This document shows positions 48,901 to 60,628 of a stretch of 64,000 nucleotides of DNA, piece by piece. The stretch comes from Hybos culiciformis. Lineage: Eukaryota > Arthropoda > Insecta > Diptera > Hybotidae. Positions within the stretch are counted from its first letter, which is position 1. Every line of letters begins with the position of its first letter. A program made the translations under genes and the position numbers. The notes beneath the pieces were generated by a model. The model saw only the letters and a list, made by a program, of their open reading frames with translations, searched no databases and was not told the origin of the DNA. The stretch spans positions 1 through 64,000 of the forward strand of contig CAXFZM010000265.1 of assembly GCA_964007475.1 (NCBI GenBank), written 5' to 3'.

Positions 48901-50595
48901 GGCTGGTTTTTTGTTCATTACTCCGGTTCTCGACCTCGGAGAACCTCCGTTTTTGGCTTAAATTAAAGGTCTAAAAATTACGATTCTTTCTGTGCAATTT
49001 TTATGTAAATCGGTTTTCTAGATCCGGAGAAATAAACGATAAGGTGAGCAAACCCCCTAACTTTAACACATAAAATGTTGACTTTGGGCTGGTTTTTTGT
49101 TCATTACTCCGGCTCCAGACCTCGGAGAACCTCCATTTTTGGCTTAAATTAAAGGTCTAGAAATTACGCTTCTTTCTGTGCAATTTTTATGTAAATCGGT
49201 TTTCTAGATCCGGAGAAGTAAACGATAAGGTGAGCAAACCCCCTAACTTAACACATAAAATGTTGACTTTGGGCTGGTTTTTTGTTCATTACTCCGGTTC
49301 TAGACCTCGGAGAACCTCCGTTTTTGGCTTAAATTAAATGTCTAAAAATTACGCTTCTTTCTGTGCAATTTTTATGTAAATCGGTTTTCTAGATCCGGAG
49401 AAATAAACGATAAGGTGAGCAAACCCCCTAACTTTAACACATAAAATGTTGACTTTGGGCTGGTTTTTTGTTCATTACTCCGGCTCCAGACCTCGGAGAA
49501 CCTCCATTTTTGGCTTAAATTAAAGGTCTAGAAATTACGCTTCTTTCTGTGCAAATTTTATGAAAATCGGGTTTCTAGATCCGGAGAAGTAAACGATAAG
49601 GTGAGCAAACCCCTTAACTTTAACACATAAAATGTTGACTTTGGGCTGGTTTTTTGTTCATTACTCCGGCTCTAGACCTTGGAGAACCTCCGTTTTTGGC
49701 TTAAATTAAAGGTCTAGAAATTACGCTTCTTTCTGTGCAATTTTTATGTAAATCGGTTTTCTAGATCCGGAGAAATAAACGATAAGGTGAGCAAACCCCC
49801 TAACTTTAACACATAAAATGTTGACTTTGGGCTGGTTTTTTGTTCATTACTTGGGCTCCAGACCTCGGAGAACCTCCGTTTTTGGCTTAAATTAAAGGTC
49901 TAGAAATTACGCTTCTTTCTGTGCAATTTTTATGAAAATCGGTTTTCTAGATCCGGAGAAATAAACGATAAGGTGAGCAAACCCCCTAACTTTAACACAT
50001 AAAATGTTGACTTTGGGCTGGTTTTTTGTTCATTACTCCGGCTCCAGACCTCGGAGAACCTCCATTTTTGGCTTAAATTAAAGGTCTAGAAATTACGCTT
50101 CTTTCTGTGCAATTTTTATGTAAATCGGTTTTCTAGATCAGGAGAAATAAACGATAAGGTGAGCAAACCCCTTAACTTTAACACATAAAATGTTGACTTT
50201 GGGCTGGTTTTTTGTTCATTACTCGGGCTCCAGACCTCGGAGAACCTCCGTTTTTGGCTTAAATTAAAGGTCTAGAAATTACGCTTCTTTCTGTGCAATT
50301 TTTATGAAAATCGGTTTTCTAGATCCGGAGAAATAAACGATAAGGTGAGCAAACCCCCTAACTTTAACACATAAAATGTTGACTTTGGGCTGGTTTTTTG
50401 TTCATTACTCCGGCTCCAGACTTCGGCGGACCTCCGTCTTTGGCTTAAATTAAAGGTCTAGAAATTACGCTTCTTTCTGTGCAATTTTTATGAAAATCGG
50501 TTTTCTAGATCCGGAGAAGTAAACGATAAGGTGAGCAAACCCCTTAACTTTAACACATAAAATGTTGACTTTGGGCTGGTTTTTTGTTCATTACT
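42945..50595. repeat. Large tandem duplication, right copy
   Basis: Colinear with 34228-42128 apart from the 250-bp indel near the start. It opens with the acgattcttt/caatgttt monomer (tag at 42929, 8717 bp after 34212). Private differences from the left copy that I noted: ccctattttt at ~46352, taaacgtctag at ~47378, cggcgaacc at ~47533, aatcgatttt at ~48534 and ttttcaagatcc at ~48646; one monomer near 38.4/46.9 kb differs at two sites (ccccttaac/ccgttttt against ccccctaac/ccattttt). That is a handful of changes in about 7.7 kb. Near 50595 it passes into a further duplication of its own interior. Confidence 0.85.
48603..48622. other. 80-bp internal deletion junction, second copy
   Basis: The tgggcttctt join at 48608 is identical to that at 40141, exactly 8467 bp away. 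It is a shared derived tag showing that the two flanking blocks descend from one ancestor segment. Confidence 0.88.
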
Positions 50596-52600
50596 CGGCT
50601 CCAGACCTCGGAGAACCTCCATTTTTGGCTTAAATTAAAGGTCTAGAAATTACGCTTCTTTATGTGCAATTTTTATGTAATCGGTTTTCTAGATCCGGAG
50701 AAATAAACGATAAGGTGAGCAAACCCCCTAACTTTAACACATAAAATGTTGACTTTGGGCTGGTTTTTTGTTCATTACTCGGGCTCCAGACCTCGGAGAA
50801 CCTCCGTTTTTGGCTTAAATTAAAGGTCTAGAAATAACGCTTCTTTCTGTGCAATTTTTATGTAAATCGGTTTTCTAGATCCGGAGAAGTAAACGATAAG
50901 GTGAGCAAACCCCCTAACTTAACACATAAAATGTTGACTTTGGGCTGGTTTTTTGTTCATTACTCGGGCTCCAGACCTCGGAGAACCTCCGTTTTTGGCT
51001 TAAATTAAAGGTCTAAAAATTACGCTTCTTTCAATTTTTATGTAAATCGGTTGTCTAGATCCGGAGAAATAAACGATAAGGTGAGCAAACCCCCTAACTT
51101 TAACACATAAAATGTTGACTTTGGGCTGGTTTTTTGTTCATTACTCCTGCTCCAGACCTCGGAGAACCTCCATTTTTGGCTTAAATTAAAGGTCTAGAAA
51201 TTACGCTTCTTTCTGTGCAAATTTTATGTAAATCGGTTTTCTAGATCCGGAGAAATAAACGATAAGGTGAGCAAACCCCCTAACTTTAACACATAAAATG
51301 TTGACTTTGGGCTGGTTTTTTGTTCATTACTCCGGCTCCAGACCTCGGAGAACCTCCGTTTTTGGCTTAAATTAAAGGTCTAGAAATAACGCTTCTTTCT
51401 GTGCAATTTTTATGTAAATCGGTTTTCTAGATCCGGAGAAATAAACGATAAGGTGAGCAAACCCCCTAACTTTAACACATAAAATGTTGACTTTGGGCTG
51501 GTTTTTTGTTCATTACTCGGGCTCCAGACCTCGGAGAACCTCCGTTTTTGGCTTAAATTAAAGGTCTAGAAATTACGCTTCTTTCTGTGCAATTTTTATG
51601 AAAATCGGTTTTCTAGATCCGGAGAAATAAACGATAAGGTGAGCAAACCCCCTAGCTTTAACACATAAAATGTTGACTTTGGGCTTCTTTCTGTGCAATT
51701 TTTATGAAAATCGGTTTTCTAGATCCGGAGAAATAAACGATAAGGTGAGCAAACCCCCTAACTTTAACACATAAAATGTTGACTTTGGGCTGGTTTTTTG
51801 TTCATTACTCCGGCTCCAGACCTCGGAGAACCTCCATTTTTGGCTTAAATTAAAGGTCTAGAAATTACGCTTCTTTCTGTGCAATTTTTATGTAAATCGG
51901 TTTTTTAGATCCGGAGAAATAAACGATAAGGTGAGCAAACCCCCTAACTTAACACATAAAATGTTGACTTTGGGCTGGTTTTTTGTTCATTACTCCGGTT
52001 CTCGACCTCGGAGAACCTCCGTTTTTGGCTTAAATTAAAGGTCTAAAAATTACGCTTCTTTCTGTGCAATTTTTATGTAAATCGGTTTTCTAGATCCGGA
52101 GAAATAAACGATAAGGTGAGCAAACCCCCTAACTTTAACACATAAAATGTTGACTTTGGGCTGGTTTTTTGTTCATTACTCCGGCTCCAGACCTCGGAGA
52201 ACCTCCATTTTTGGCTTAAATTAAAGGTCTAGAAATTACGCTTCTTTCTGTGCAATTTTTATGTAAATCGGTTTTCTAGATCCGGAGAAGTAAACGATAA
52301 GGTGAGCAAACCCCCTAACTTAACACATAAAATGTTGACTTTGGGCTGGTTTTTTGTTCATTACTCCGGTTCTAGACCTCGGAGAACCTCCGTTTTTGGC
52401 TTAAATTAAAGGTCTAAAAATTACGCTTCTTTCTGTGCAATTTTTATGTAAATCGGTTTTCTAGATCCGGAGAAATAAACGATAAGGTGAGCAAACCCCC
52501 TAACTTTAACACATAAAATGTTGACTTTGGGCTGGTTTTTTGTTCATTACTCCGGCTCCAGACCTCGGAGAACCTCCATTTTTGGCTTAAATTAAAGGTC
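50595..52600. repeat. Additional ~3.07-kb-offset duplication
   Basis: Repeats 47.52-49.5 kb: tactcggctcc with ccattttt; ttatgtgc with tgtaatcgg; gaaataacg; aagtaaac/cttaac; gttgtctag; cctgctcc; the gggcttctt junction (51680 against 48608, offset 3072); ggttctcgacc. The offset falls from 3077 to 3072 because five bases (tgtgc) are missing near 51032, where the text reads ttctttcaattttt. The last monomers, near 52.4-52.6 kb, differ from the source (aaggtctaaaa instead of aaatgtctaaaa), marking the transition to the right-hand dimeric region. The last cttcggcgg haplotype of the window lies just left of this block, near 50430. Confidence 0.75.
51675..51694. other. 80-bp internal deletion junction, third copy
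   Basis: The tgggcttctt join at 51680 lies 3072 bp from the second copy. Together the three junctions date the ~80-bp deletion before both the 8467-bp and this ~3.07-kb duplication. Confidence 0.85.
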
Positions 52601-52860
52601 TAGAAATTACGCTTCTTTCTGTGCAATTTTTATGAAAATCGGTTAACTAGATCCGGAGAAATAAACGATAAGGTGAGCAAACCCCCTAACTTTAACACAT
52701 AAAATGTTGACTTTGGGCTGGTTTTTTGTTCATTACTCGGCTCCAGACCTCGGAGAACCTCCATTTTTGGCTTAAATTAAAGGTCTAGAAATTACGCTTC
52801 TTTCTGTCCAATTTTTATGTAAATCGGTTTTCTAGATCCGGAGAAATAAACGATAAGGTG
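52600..52860. repeat. Transition monomers with a private ggttaactag variant
   Basis: One monomer here carries ggttaactag (near 52642) in place of ggttttctag, a two-base change that destroys the tctaga word and that I saw nowhere else. The next monomer carries tactcggctcc and gtccaa (g at 52806). The gtccaa tag recurs at 55902 and 61905, so this segment also served as the source or the product of the internal ~3.1-kb repeat of the right-hand region. Confidence 0.6.
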
Positions 52861-53770
52861 AGCAAACCCCCTAACTTTAACACATAAAATGTTGACTTTG
52901 GGCTGGTTTTTTGTTCATTACTCCGGCTCCAGACCTCGGAGAACCTCCATTTTTGGCTTAAATTAAAGGTCTAGAAATTACGCTTCTTTCTGTGCAATTT
53001 TTATGTAAATCGGTTTTATAGATCCGGAGAAGTAAACGATAAGGTGAGCAAACCCCCTAACATAACACATAAAATGTTGACTTTGGGCTGGTTTTTTGTT
53101 CATTACTCCGGTTCTAGACCTCGGAGAACCTCCGTTTTTGGCTTAAATTAAAGGTCTAAAAATTACGCTTCTTTCTGTTCAATTTTTATGTAAATCGGTT
53201 TTCTAGATCCGGAGAAATAAACGATAAGGTGAGCAAACCCCCTAACTTTAACACATAAAATGTTGACTTTGGGCTGGTTTTTTGTTCATTACTCGGGCTC
53301 CAGACCTCGGAGAGCCTCCGTTTTGGCTTAAATTAAAGGTCTAGAAATTACGCTTCTTTCTGTGCAATTTTTATGAAAATCGGGTTTCTAGATCCGGAGA
53401 AATAAACGATAAGGTGAGCAAACCCCCTAACTTTAACAAATAAAATGTTGACTTTGGGCTGGTTTTTTGTTCATTACTCCGGCTCCAGACCTCGGAGAAC
53501 CTTAATTTTTGGCTTAAATTAAAGGTCTAGAAATTACGCTTCTTTCTGTGCAATTTTTATGTAAATCGGTTTTTTAGATCCGGAGAAATAAACGATAAGG
53601 TGAGCAAACCCCCTAACTTAACACATAAAATGTTGACTTTGGGCTGGTTTTTTGTTCATTACTCCGGTTCTAGACCTCGGAGAACCTCCGTTTTTGGCTT
53701 AAATTAAAGGTCTAAAAATTACGCTTCTTTCTGTGCAATTTTTATGTAAATCGGTTTTCTAAATCCGGAG

Positions 53771-54141
53771 AAGTAAACGATAAGGTGAGCAAACCCCCTA
53801 ACTTAACACATAAAATGTTGACTTTGGGCTGGTTTTTTGTTCATTACTCCGGTTCTAGACCTCGGAGAACCTCCGTTTTTGGCTTAAATTAAAGGTCTAA
53901 AAATTACGCTTCTTTCTGTGCAATTTTTATGTAAATCGGTTTTCTAGATCCGGAGAAATAAACGATAAGGTGAGCAAACCCCCTAACTTTAACACATAAA
54001 ATGTTGACTTTGGGCTGGTTTTTTGTTCATTACTCCGGCTCCAGACCTCCTAGAACCTCCATTTTTGGCTTAAATTAAAGGTCTAGAAATTACGCTTCTT
54101 TCTGTGCAATTTTTATGTAAATCGGTTTTCTAGATCCGGAG
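53771..54141. repeat. 371-bp A/B dimer, representative of the right-hand HOR
   Basis: One full dimer between successive aagtaaac monomers (53771 and 54142). Type A is 185 bp because ctttaac is shortened to cttaac; type B is 186 bp. Type A also loses the aataaa hexamer of unit positions 85-90 (aagtaaac), so along these dimers aataaa occurs in every other monomer. The dimer pattern is also visible in patches near 36-42 kb and 44-52 kb. The dimer is the dominant short HOR to the right of about 52 kb. Confidence 0.75.
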
Positions 54142-54599
54142 AAGTAAACGATAAGGTGAGCAAACCCCCTAACTTAACACATAAAATGTTGACTTTGGGC
54201 TGGTTTTTTGTTCATTACTCCGGTTCTAGACCTCGGAGAACCTCCGTTTTTGGCTTAAATTAAAGGTCTAAAAATTACGCTTCTTTCTGTGCAATTTTTA
54301 TGTAAATCGGTTTTCTAGATCCGGAGAAATAAACGATAAGGTGAGCAAACCCCCTAACTTTAACACATAAAATGTTGACTTTGGGCTGGTTTTTTGTTCA
54401 TTACTCCTGCTCCCGACCTCGGAGAACCTCCATTTTTGGCTTAAATTAAAGGTCTAGAAATTACGCTTCTTTCTGTGCAATTTTTATGTAAATCGGTTTC
54501 TAGATCCGGAGAAATAAACGATAAGGTGAGCAAACCCCCTAACTTTAACACATAAAATGTTGACTTTGGGCTGGGTTTTTGTTCAATTACTCGGGCTCC

Positions 54600-54625
54600 A
54601 GACCTCGGAGAATTATGTAAATCGG
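54600..54625. other. ~57-bp deletion junction, gagaa joined to ttatg (first copy)
   Basis: The text reads ctcggagaattatgtaaatc: the end of one unit (position ~183) is joined to position ~55 of the next, removing about 57 bp, which includes the unit start and the gtctagaaatt region. A short aa/tt match is shared at the join. The same junction recurs at 60613-60616 in the second 6-kb copy, one base short of the 6003-bp offset because this copy has an extra a near 54585 (gttcaattac). Confidence 0.88.
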
Positions 54626-56846
54626 TTTTTAGATCCGGAGAAATAAACGATAAGGTGAGCAAACCCCCTAACTTAACACATAAAATGTTGACTTTGGGCT
54701 GGTTATTTGTTCATTACTCCGGTTCTAGACCTCGGAGAACCTCCGTTTTTGGCTTAAATTAAAGGTCTAAAAATTACGCTTCTTTCTGTGCAATTTTTAT
54801 GTAAATCGGTTTTCTAGATCCGGAGAAATAAACGATAAGGTGAGCAAACCCCCTAACTTTAACACATAAAATGTTGACTTTGGGCTGGTTTTTTGTTCAT
54901 TACTCCGGCTCCAGACCTCGGAGAACCTCCATTTTTGGCTTAAATTAAAGGTCTAGAAATAACGCTTCTTTCTGTGCAATTTTTATGTAAATCAGTTTTC
55001 TAGATCCGGAGAAAAAAACGATAAGGTGAGCAAACCCCCTAACTTTAACACATAAAATGTTGACTTTGGGCTGGTTTTTTGTTCATTACTCGGGCTCCAG
55101 ACCTCGGAGAACCTCCGTTTTTGGCTTAAATTAAAGGTCTAAAAATTACGCTTCTTTCTGTGCAATTTTTATGTAAATCGGTTTTCTAGATCCGGAGAAA
55201 TAAACGATAAGGTGAGCAAACCCCCTAACTTTAACACATAAAATGTTGACTTTGGGCTGGTTTTTTGTTCATTACTCCGGCTCCAGACCTCGGAGAACCT
55301 CCATTTTTGGCTTAAATTAAAGGTCTAGAAATTACGCTTCTTTCTGTGCAATTTTTATGTAAATCGGTTTTCTAGATCCGGAGAAGTAAACGATAAGGTG
55401 AGCAAACCCCCTAACTTAACACATAAAATGTTGACTTTGGGCTGGTTTTTTGTTCATTACTCCGGTTCTAGACCTCGGAGAACCTCCGTTTTTGGCTTAA
55501 ATTAAAGGTCTAAAAATTACGCTTCTTTCTGTGCAATTTTTATGTAAATCGGTTTTCTAGATCCGGAGAAATAAACGATAAGGTGAGCAAACCCCCTAAC
55601 TTTAACACATAAAATGTTGACTTTGGGCTGGTTTTTTGTTCATTACTCCGGCTCCAGACCTCGGAGAACCTCCATTTTTGGCTTAAATTAAAGGTCTAGA
55701 AATTACGCTTCTTTCTGTGCAATTTTTATGAAAATCGGTTTTCTAGATCCGGAGAAATAAACGATAAGGTGAGCAAACCCCCTAACTTTAACACATAAAA
55801 TGTTGACTTTGGGCTGGTTTTTTGTTCATTACTCGGCTCCAGACCTCGGAGAACCTCCATTTTTGGCTTAAATTAAAGGTCTAGAAATTACGCTTCTTTC
55901 TGTCCAATTTTTATGTAAATCGGTTTTCTAGATCCGGAGAAATAAACGATAAGGTGAGCAAACCCCCTAACTTTAACACATAAAATGTTGACTTTGGGCT
56001 GGTTTTTTGTTCATTACTCCGGCTCCAGACCTCGGAGAACCTCCATTTTTGGCTTAAATTAAAGGTCTAGAAATTACGCTTCTTTCTGTGCAATTTTTAT
56101 GTAAATCGGTTTTCTAGATCCGGAGAAGTAAACGATAAGGTGAGCAAACCCCCTAACTTAACACATAAAATGTTGACTTTGGGCTGGTTTTTTGTTCATT
56201 ACTCCGGTTCTAGACCTCGGAGAACCTCCGTTTTTGGCTTAAATTAAAGGTCTAAAAATTACGCTTCTTTCTGTGCAATTTTTATGTAAATCGGTTTTCT
56301 AGATCCGGAGAAATAAACGATAAGGTGAGCAAACCCCCTAACTTTAACACATAAAATGTTGACTTTGGGCTGGTTTTTTGTTCATTACTCGGGCTCCAGA
56401 CCTCGGAGAGCCTCCGTTTTTGGCTTAAATTAAGGGTCTAGAAATTACGCTTCTTTCTGTGCAATTTTTATGAAAATCGGGTTTCTAGATCCGGAGAAAT
56501 AAACGATAAGGTGAGCAAACCCCCTAACTTTAACAAATAAAATGTTGACTTTGGGCTGGTTTTTTGTTCATTACTCCGGCTCCAGACCTCGGAGAACCTT
56601 AATTTTTGGCTTAAATTAAAGGTCTAGAAATTACGCTTCTTTCTGTGCAATTTTTATGTAAATCGGTTTTTTAGATCCGGAGAAATAAACGATAAGGTGA
56701 GCAAACCCCCTAACTTAACACATAAAATGTTGACTTTGGGCTGGTTTTTTGTTCATTACTCCGGTTCTAGACCTCGGAGAACCTCCGTTTTTGGCTTAAA
56801 TTAAAGGTCTAAAAATTACGCTTCTTTCTGTGCAATTTTTATGTAA

Positions 56847-56890
56847 ATCGTTTTTTGTTCATTACTCCGGTTTTTTGTTCATTACTCCGG
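56847..56890. other. Deletion plus 20-bp tandem microduplication (first copy)
   Basis: After tgtaaatcg (to 56850) the sequence jumps to the T6 run of unit position ~147, omitting about 80 bp, and then gives the 20-bp word ttttttgttcattactccgg twice in direct succession (56851-56870 and 56871-56890) before continuing with ctccag. The same double word occurs at 62854-62893. A deletion with a templated short duplication at the same site suggests replication slippage or template switching rather than simple crossing over. Confidence 0.9.
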
Positions 56891-59800
56891 CTCCAGACCT
56901 CGGAGAACCTCCATTTTTGGCTTAAATTAAAGGTCTAGAAATTACGCTTCTTTCTGTGCAATTTTTATGTAAATCGGTTTTCTAGATCCGGAGAAGTAAA
57001 CGATTAGGTGAGCAAACCTCTAACTTAACACATAAAATGTTGACTTTGGGCTGGTTTTTTGTTCATTACTCCGGTTCTAGACCTCGGAGAACCTCCGTTT
57101 TTGGCTTAAATTAAAGGTCTAAAAATTACGCTTCTTTCTGTGCAATTTTTATGTAAATCGGTTTTCTAGATCCGGAGAAATAAACGATAAGGTGAGCAAA
57201 CCCCCTAACTTTAACACATAAAATGTTGACTTTGGGCTGGTTTTTTGTTCATTACTCCGGCTCCAGACCTCCTAGAACCTCCATTTTTGGCTTAAACTAA
57301 AGGTCTAGAAATTACGCTTCTTTCTGTGCAATTTTTATGTAAATCGGTTTTCTAGATCCGGAGAAGTAAACGATAAGGTGAGCAAACCCCCTAACTTAAC
57401 ACATAAAATGTTGACTTTGGGCTGGTTTTTTGTTCATTACTCCGGTTCTAGACCTCGGAGAACCTCCGTTTTTGGCTTAAATTAAAGGTCTAAAAATTAC
57501 GCTTCTTTCTGTGCAATTTTTATGTAAATCGGTTTTCTAGATCCGGAGAAATAAACGATAAGGTGAGCAAACCCCCTAACTTTAACACATAAAATGTTGA
57601 CTTTGGGCTGGTTTTTTGTTCATTACTCCTGCTCCAGACCTCGGAGAACCTCCATTTTTGGCTTAAATTAAAGGTCTAGAAATTACGCTTCTTTCTGTGC
57701 AATTTTTATGTAAATCGGTTTCTAGATCCGGAGAAATAAACGATAAGGTGAGCAAACCCCCTAACTTTAACACATAAAATGTTGACTTTGGGCTGGGTTT
57801 TTGTTCATTACTCGGGCTCCAGACCTCGGAGAACCTCCGTTTTTGGCTTAAATTAAAGGTCTAAAAATTACGCTTCTTTCTGTGCAATTTTTATGTAAAT
57901 CGGTTTTCTAGATCCGGAGAAATAAACGATAAGGTGAGCAAACCCCCTAACTTAACACATAAAATGTTGACTTTGGGCTGGTTTTTGTTCATTACTCCGG
58001 TTCTAGACCTCGGAGAACCTCCGTTTTTGGCTTAAATTAAAGGTCTAAAAATTACGCTTCTTTCTGTGCAATTTTTATGTAAATCGGTTTTCTAGATCCG
58101 GAGAAATAAACGATAAGGTGAGCAAACCCCCTAACTTTAACACATAAAATGTTGACTTTGGGCTGGTTTTTTGTTCATTACTCGGGCTCCAGACCTCGGA
58201 GAGCCTCCGTTTTTGTCTTAAATTAAAGGTCTAGAAATTACGCTTCTTTCTGTGCAATTTTTATGAAAATCGGTTTTCTAGATCCGGAGAAATAAACGAT
58301 AAGGTGAGCAAACCCCCTAACTTTAACACATAAAATGTTGACTTTGGGCTGGTTTTTTGTTCATTACTCCGGCTCCAGACCTCGGAGAACCTCCATTTTT
58401 GGCTTAAATTAAAGGTCTAGAAATTACGCTTCTTTCTGTGCAATTTTTATGTAAATCGGTTTTTTAGATCCGGAGAAATAAACGATAAGGTGAGCAAACC
58501 CCCTAACTTAACACATAAAATGTTGACTTTGGGCTGGTTTTTTGTTCATTACTCCGGTTCTAGACCTCGGAGAACCTCCGTTTTTGGCTTAAATTAAAGG
58601 TCTAAAAATTACGCTTCTTTCTGTGCAATTTTTATGTAAATCGGTTTTCTAGATCCGGAGAAATAAACGATAAGGTGAGCAAACCCCCTAACTTTAACAC
58701 ATAAAATGTTGACTTTGGGCTGGTTTTTTGTTCATTACTCCGGCTCCAGACCTCGGAGAACCTCCATTTTTGGCTTAAATTAAAGGTCTAGAAATAACGC
58801 TTCTTTCTGTGCAATTTTTATGTAAATCAGTTTTCTAGATCCGGAGAAAAAAACGATAAGGTGAGCAAACCCCCTAACTTTAACACATAAAATGTTGACT
58901 TTGGGCTGGTTTTTTGTTCATTACTCCGGCTCCAGACCTCGGAGAACCTCCATTTTTGGCTTAAATTAAAGGTCTAGAAATTACGCTTCTTTCTGTGCAA
59001 TTTTTATGTAAATCGGTTTTATAGATCCGGAGAAGTAAACGATAAGGTGAGCAAACCCCCTAACATAACACATAAAATGTTGACTTTGGGCTGGTTTTTT
59101 GTTCATTACTCCGGTTCTAGACCTCGGAGAACCTCCGTTTTTGGCTTAAATTAAAGGTCTAAAAATTACGCTTCTTTCTGTTCAATTTTTATGTAAATCG
59201 GTTTTCTAGATCCGGAGAAATAAACGATAAGGTGAGCAAACCCCCTAACTTTAACACATAAAATGTTGACTTTGGGCTGGTTTTTTGTTCATTACTCGGG
59301 CTCCAGACCTCGGAGAGCCTCCGTTTTGGCTTAAATTAAAGGTCTAGAAATTACGCTTCTTTCTGTGCAATTTTTATGAAAATCGGGTTTCTAGATCCGG
59401 AGAAATAAACGATAAGGTGAGCAAACCCCCTAACTTTAACAAATAAAATGTTGACTTTGGGCTGGTTTTTTGTTCATTACTCCGGCTCCAGACCTCGGAG
59501 AACCTTAATTTTTGGCTTAAATTAAAGGTCTAGAAATTACGCTTCTTTCTGTGCAATTTTTATGTAAATCGGTTTTTTAGATCCGGAGAAATAAACGATA
59601 AGGTGAGCAAACCCCCTAACTTAACACATAAAATGTTGACTTTGGGCTGGTTTTTTGTTCATTACTCCGGTTCTAGACCTCGGAGAACCTCCGTTTTTGG
59701 CTTAAATTAAAGGTCTAAAAATTACGCTTCTTTCTGTGCAATTTTTATGTAAATCGGTTTTCTAAATCCGGAGAAGTAAACGATAAGGTGAGCAAACCCC

Positions 59801-60602
59801 CTAACTTAACACATAAAATGTTGACTTTGGGCTGGTTTTTTGTTCATTACTCCGGTTCTAGACCTCGGAGAACCTCCGTTTTTGGCTTAAATTAAAGGTC
59901 TAAAAATTACGCTTCTTTCTGTGCAATTTTTATGTAAATCGGTTTTCTAGATCCGGAGAAATAAACGATAAGGTGAGCAAACCCCCTAACTTTAACACAT
60001 AAAATGTTGACTTTGGGCTGGTTTTTTGTTCATTACTCCGGCTCCAGACCTCCTAGAACCTCCATTTTTGGCTTAAATTAAAGGTCTAGAAATTACGCTT
60101 CTTTCTGTGCAATTTTTATGTAAATCGGTTTTCTAGATCCGGAGAAGTAAACGATAAGGTGAGCAAACCCCCTAACTTAACACATAAAATGTTGACTTTG
60201 GGCTGGTTTTTTGTTCATTACTCCGGTTCTAGACCTCGGAGAACCTCCGTTTTTGGCTTAAATTAAAGGTCTAAAAATTACGCTTCTTTCTGTGCAATTT
60301 TTATGTAAATCGGTTTTCTAGATCCGGAGAAATAAACGATAAGGTGAGCAAACCCCCTAACTTTAACACATAAAATGTTGACTTTGGGCTGGTTTTTTGT
60401 TCATTACTCCTGCTCCCGACCTCGGAGAACCTCCATTTTTGGCTTAAATTAAAGGTCTAGAAATTACGCTTCTTTCTGTGCAATTTTTATGTAAATCGGT
60501 TTCTAGATCCGGAGAAATAAACGATAAGGTGAGCAAACCCCCTAACTTTAACACATAAAATGTTGACTTTGGGCTGGGTTTTTGTTCATTACTCGGGCTC
60601 CA

Positions 60603-60628
60603 GACCTCGGAGAATTATGTAAATCGGT
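60603..60628. other. ~57-bp deletion junction, second copy
   Basis: Same gagaattatg join as near 54611, inherited through the 6003-bp duplication. It carries the full ttttttag that the first copy has shortened by one base. Confidence 0.88.

Larger units (their letters stand above)
52860..58860. repeat. 6003-bp tandem duplication, left copy
   Basis: Repeated at 58860 onward with a constant offset of 6003 bp: ttttatagatcc (53011 and 59014 for the same base), acaaataaaatg (53434 and 59437), atcagttttc with gaaaaaaacg (54991 and 60994), the 20-bp microduplication (56851 and 62854). Inside it, a second level of repetition of ~3097 bp links 53434 to 56531 and 52806 to 55902. It is built mainly from alternating monomers: type A with aagtaaac, cttaac, ggttctag, ccgttttt and gtctaaaaatt, and type B with aaataaac, ctttaac, ggctccag, ccattttt and gtctagaaatt. 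Confidence 0.88.

Noticed and set aside
54441..54662. Longest open reading frame, 73 codons
   Set aside because: It spans the gagaattatg deletion junction and the shortened ggtttctag monomer, so it results from indels. The counterpart in the second 6-kb copy differs by single-base indels that break it.
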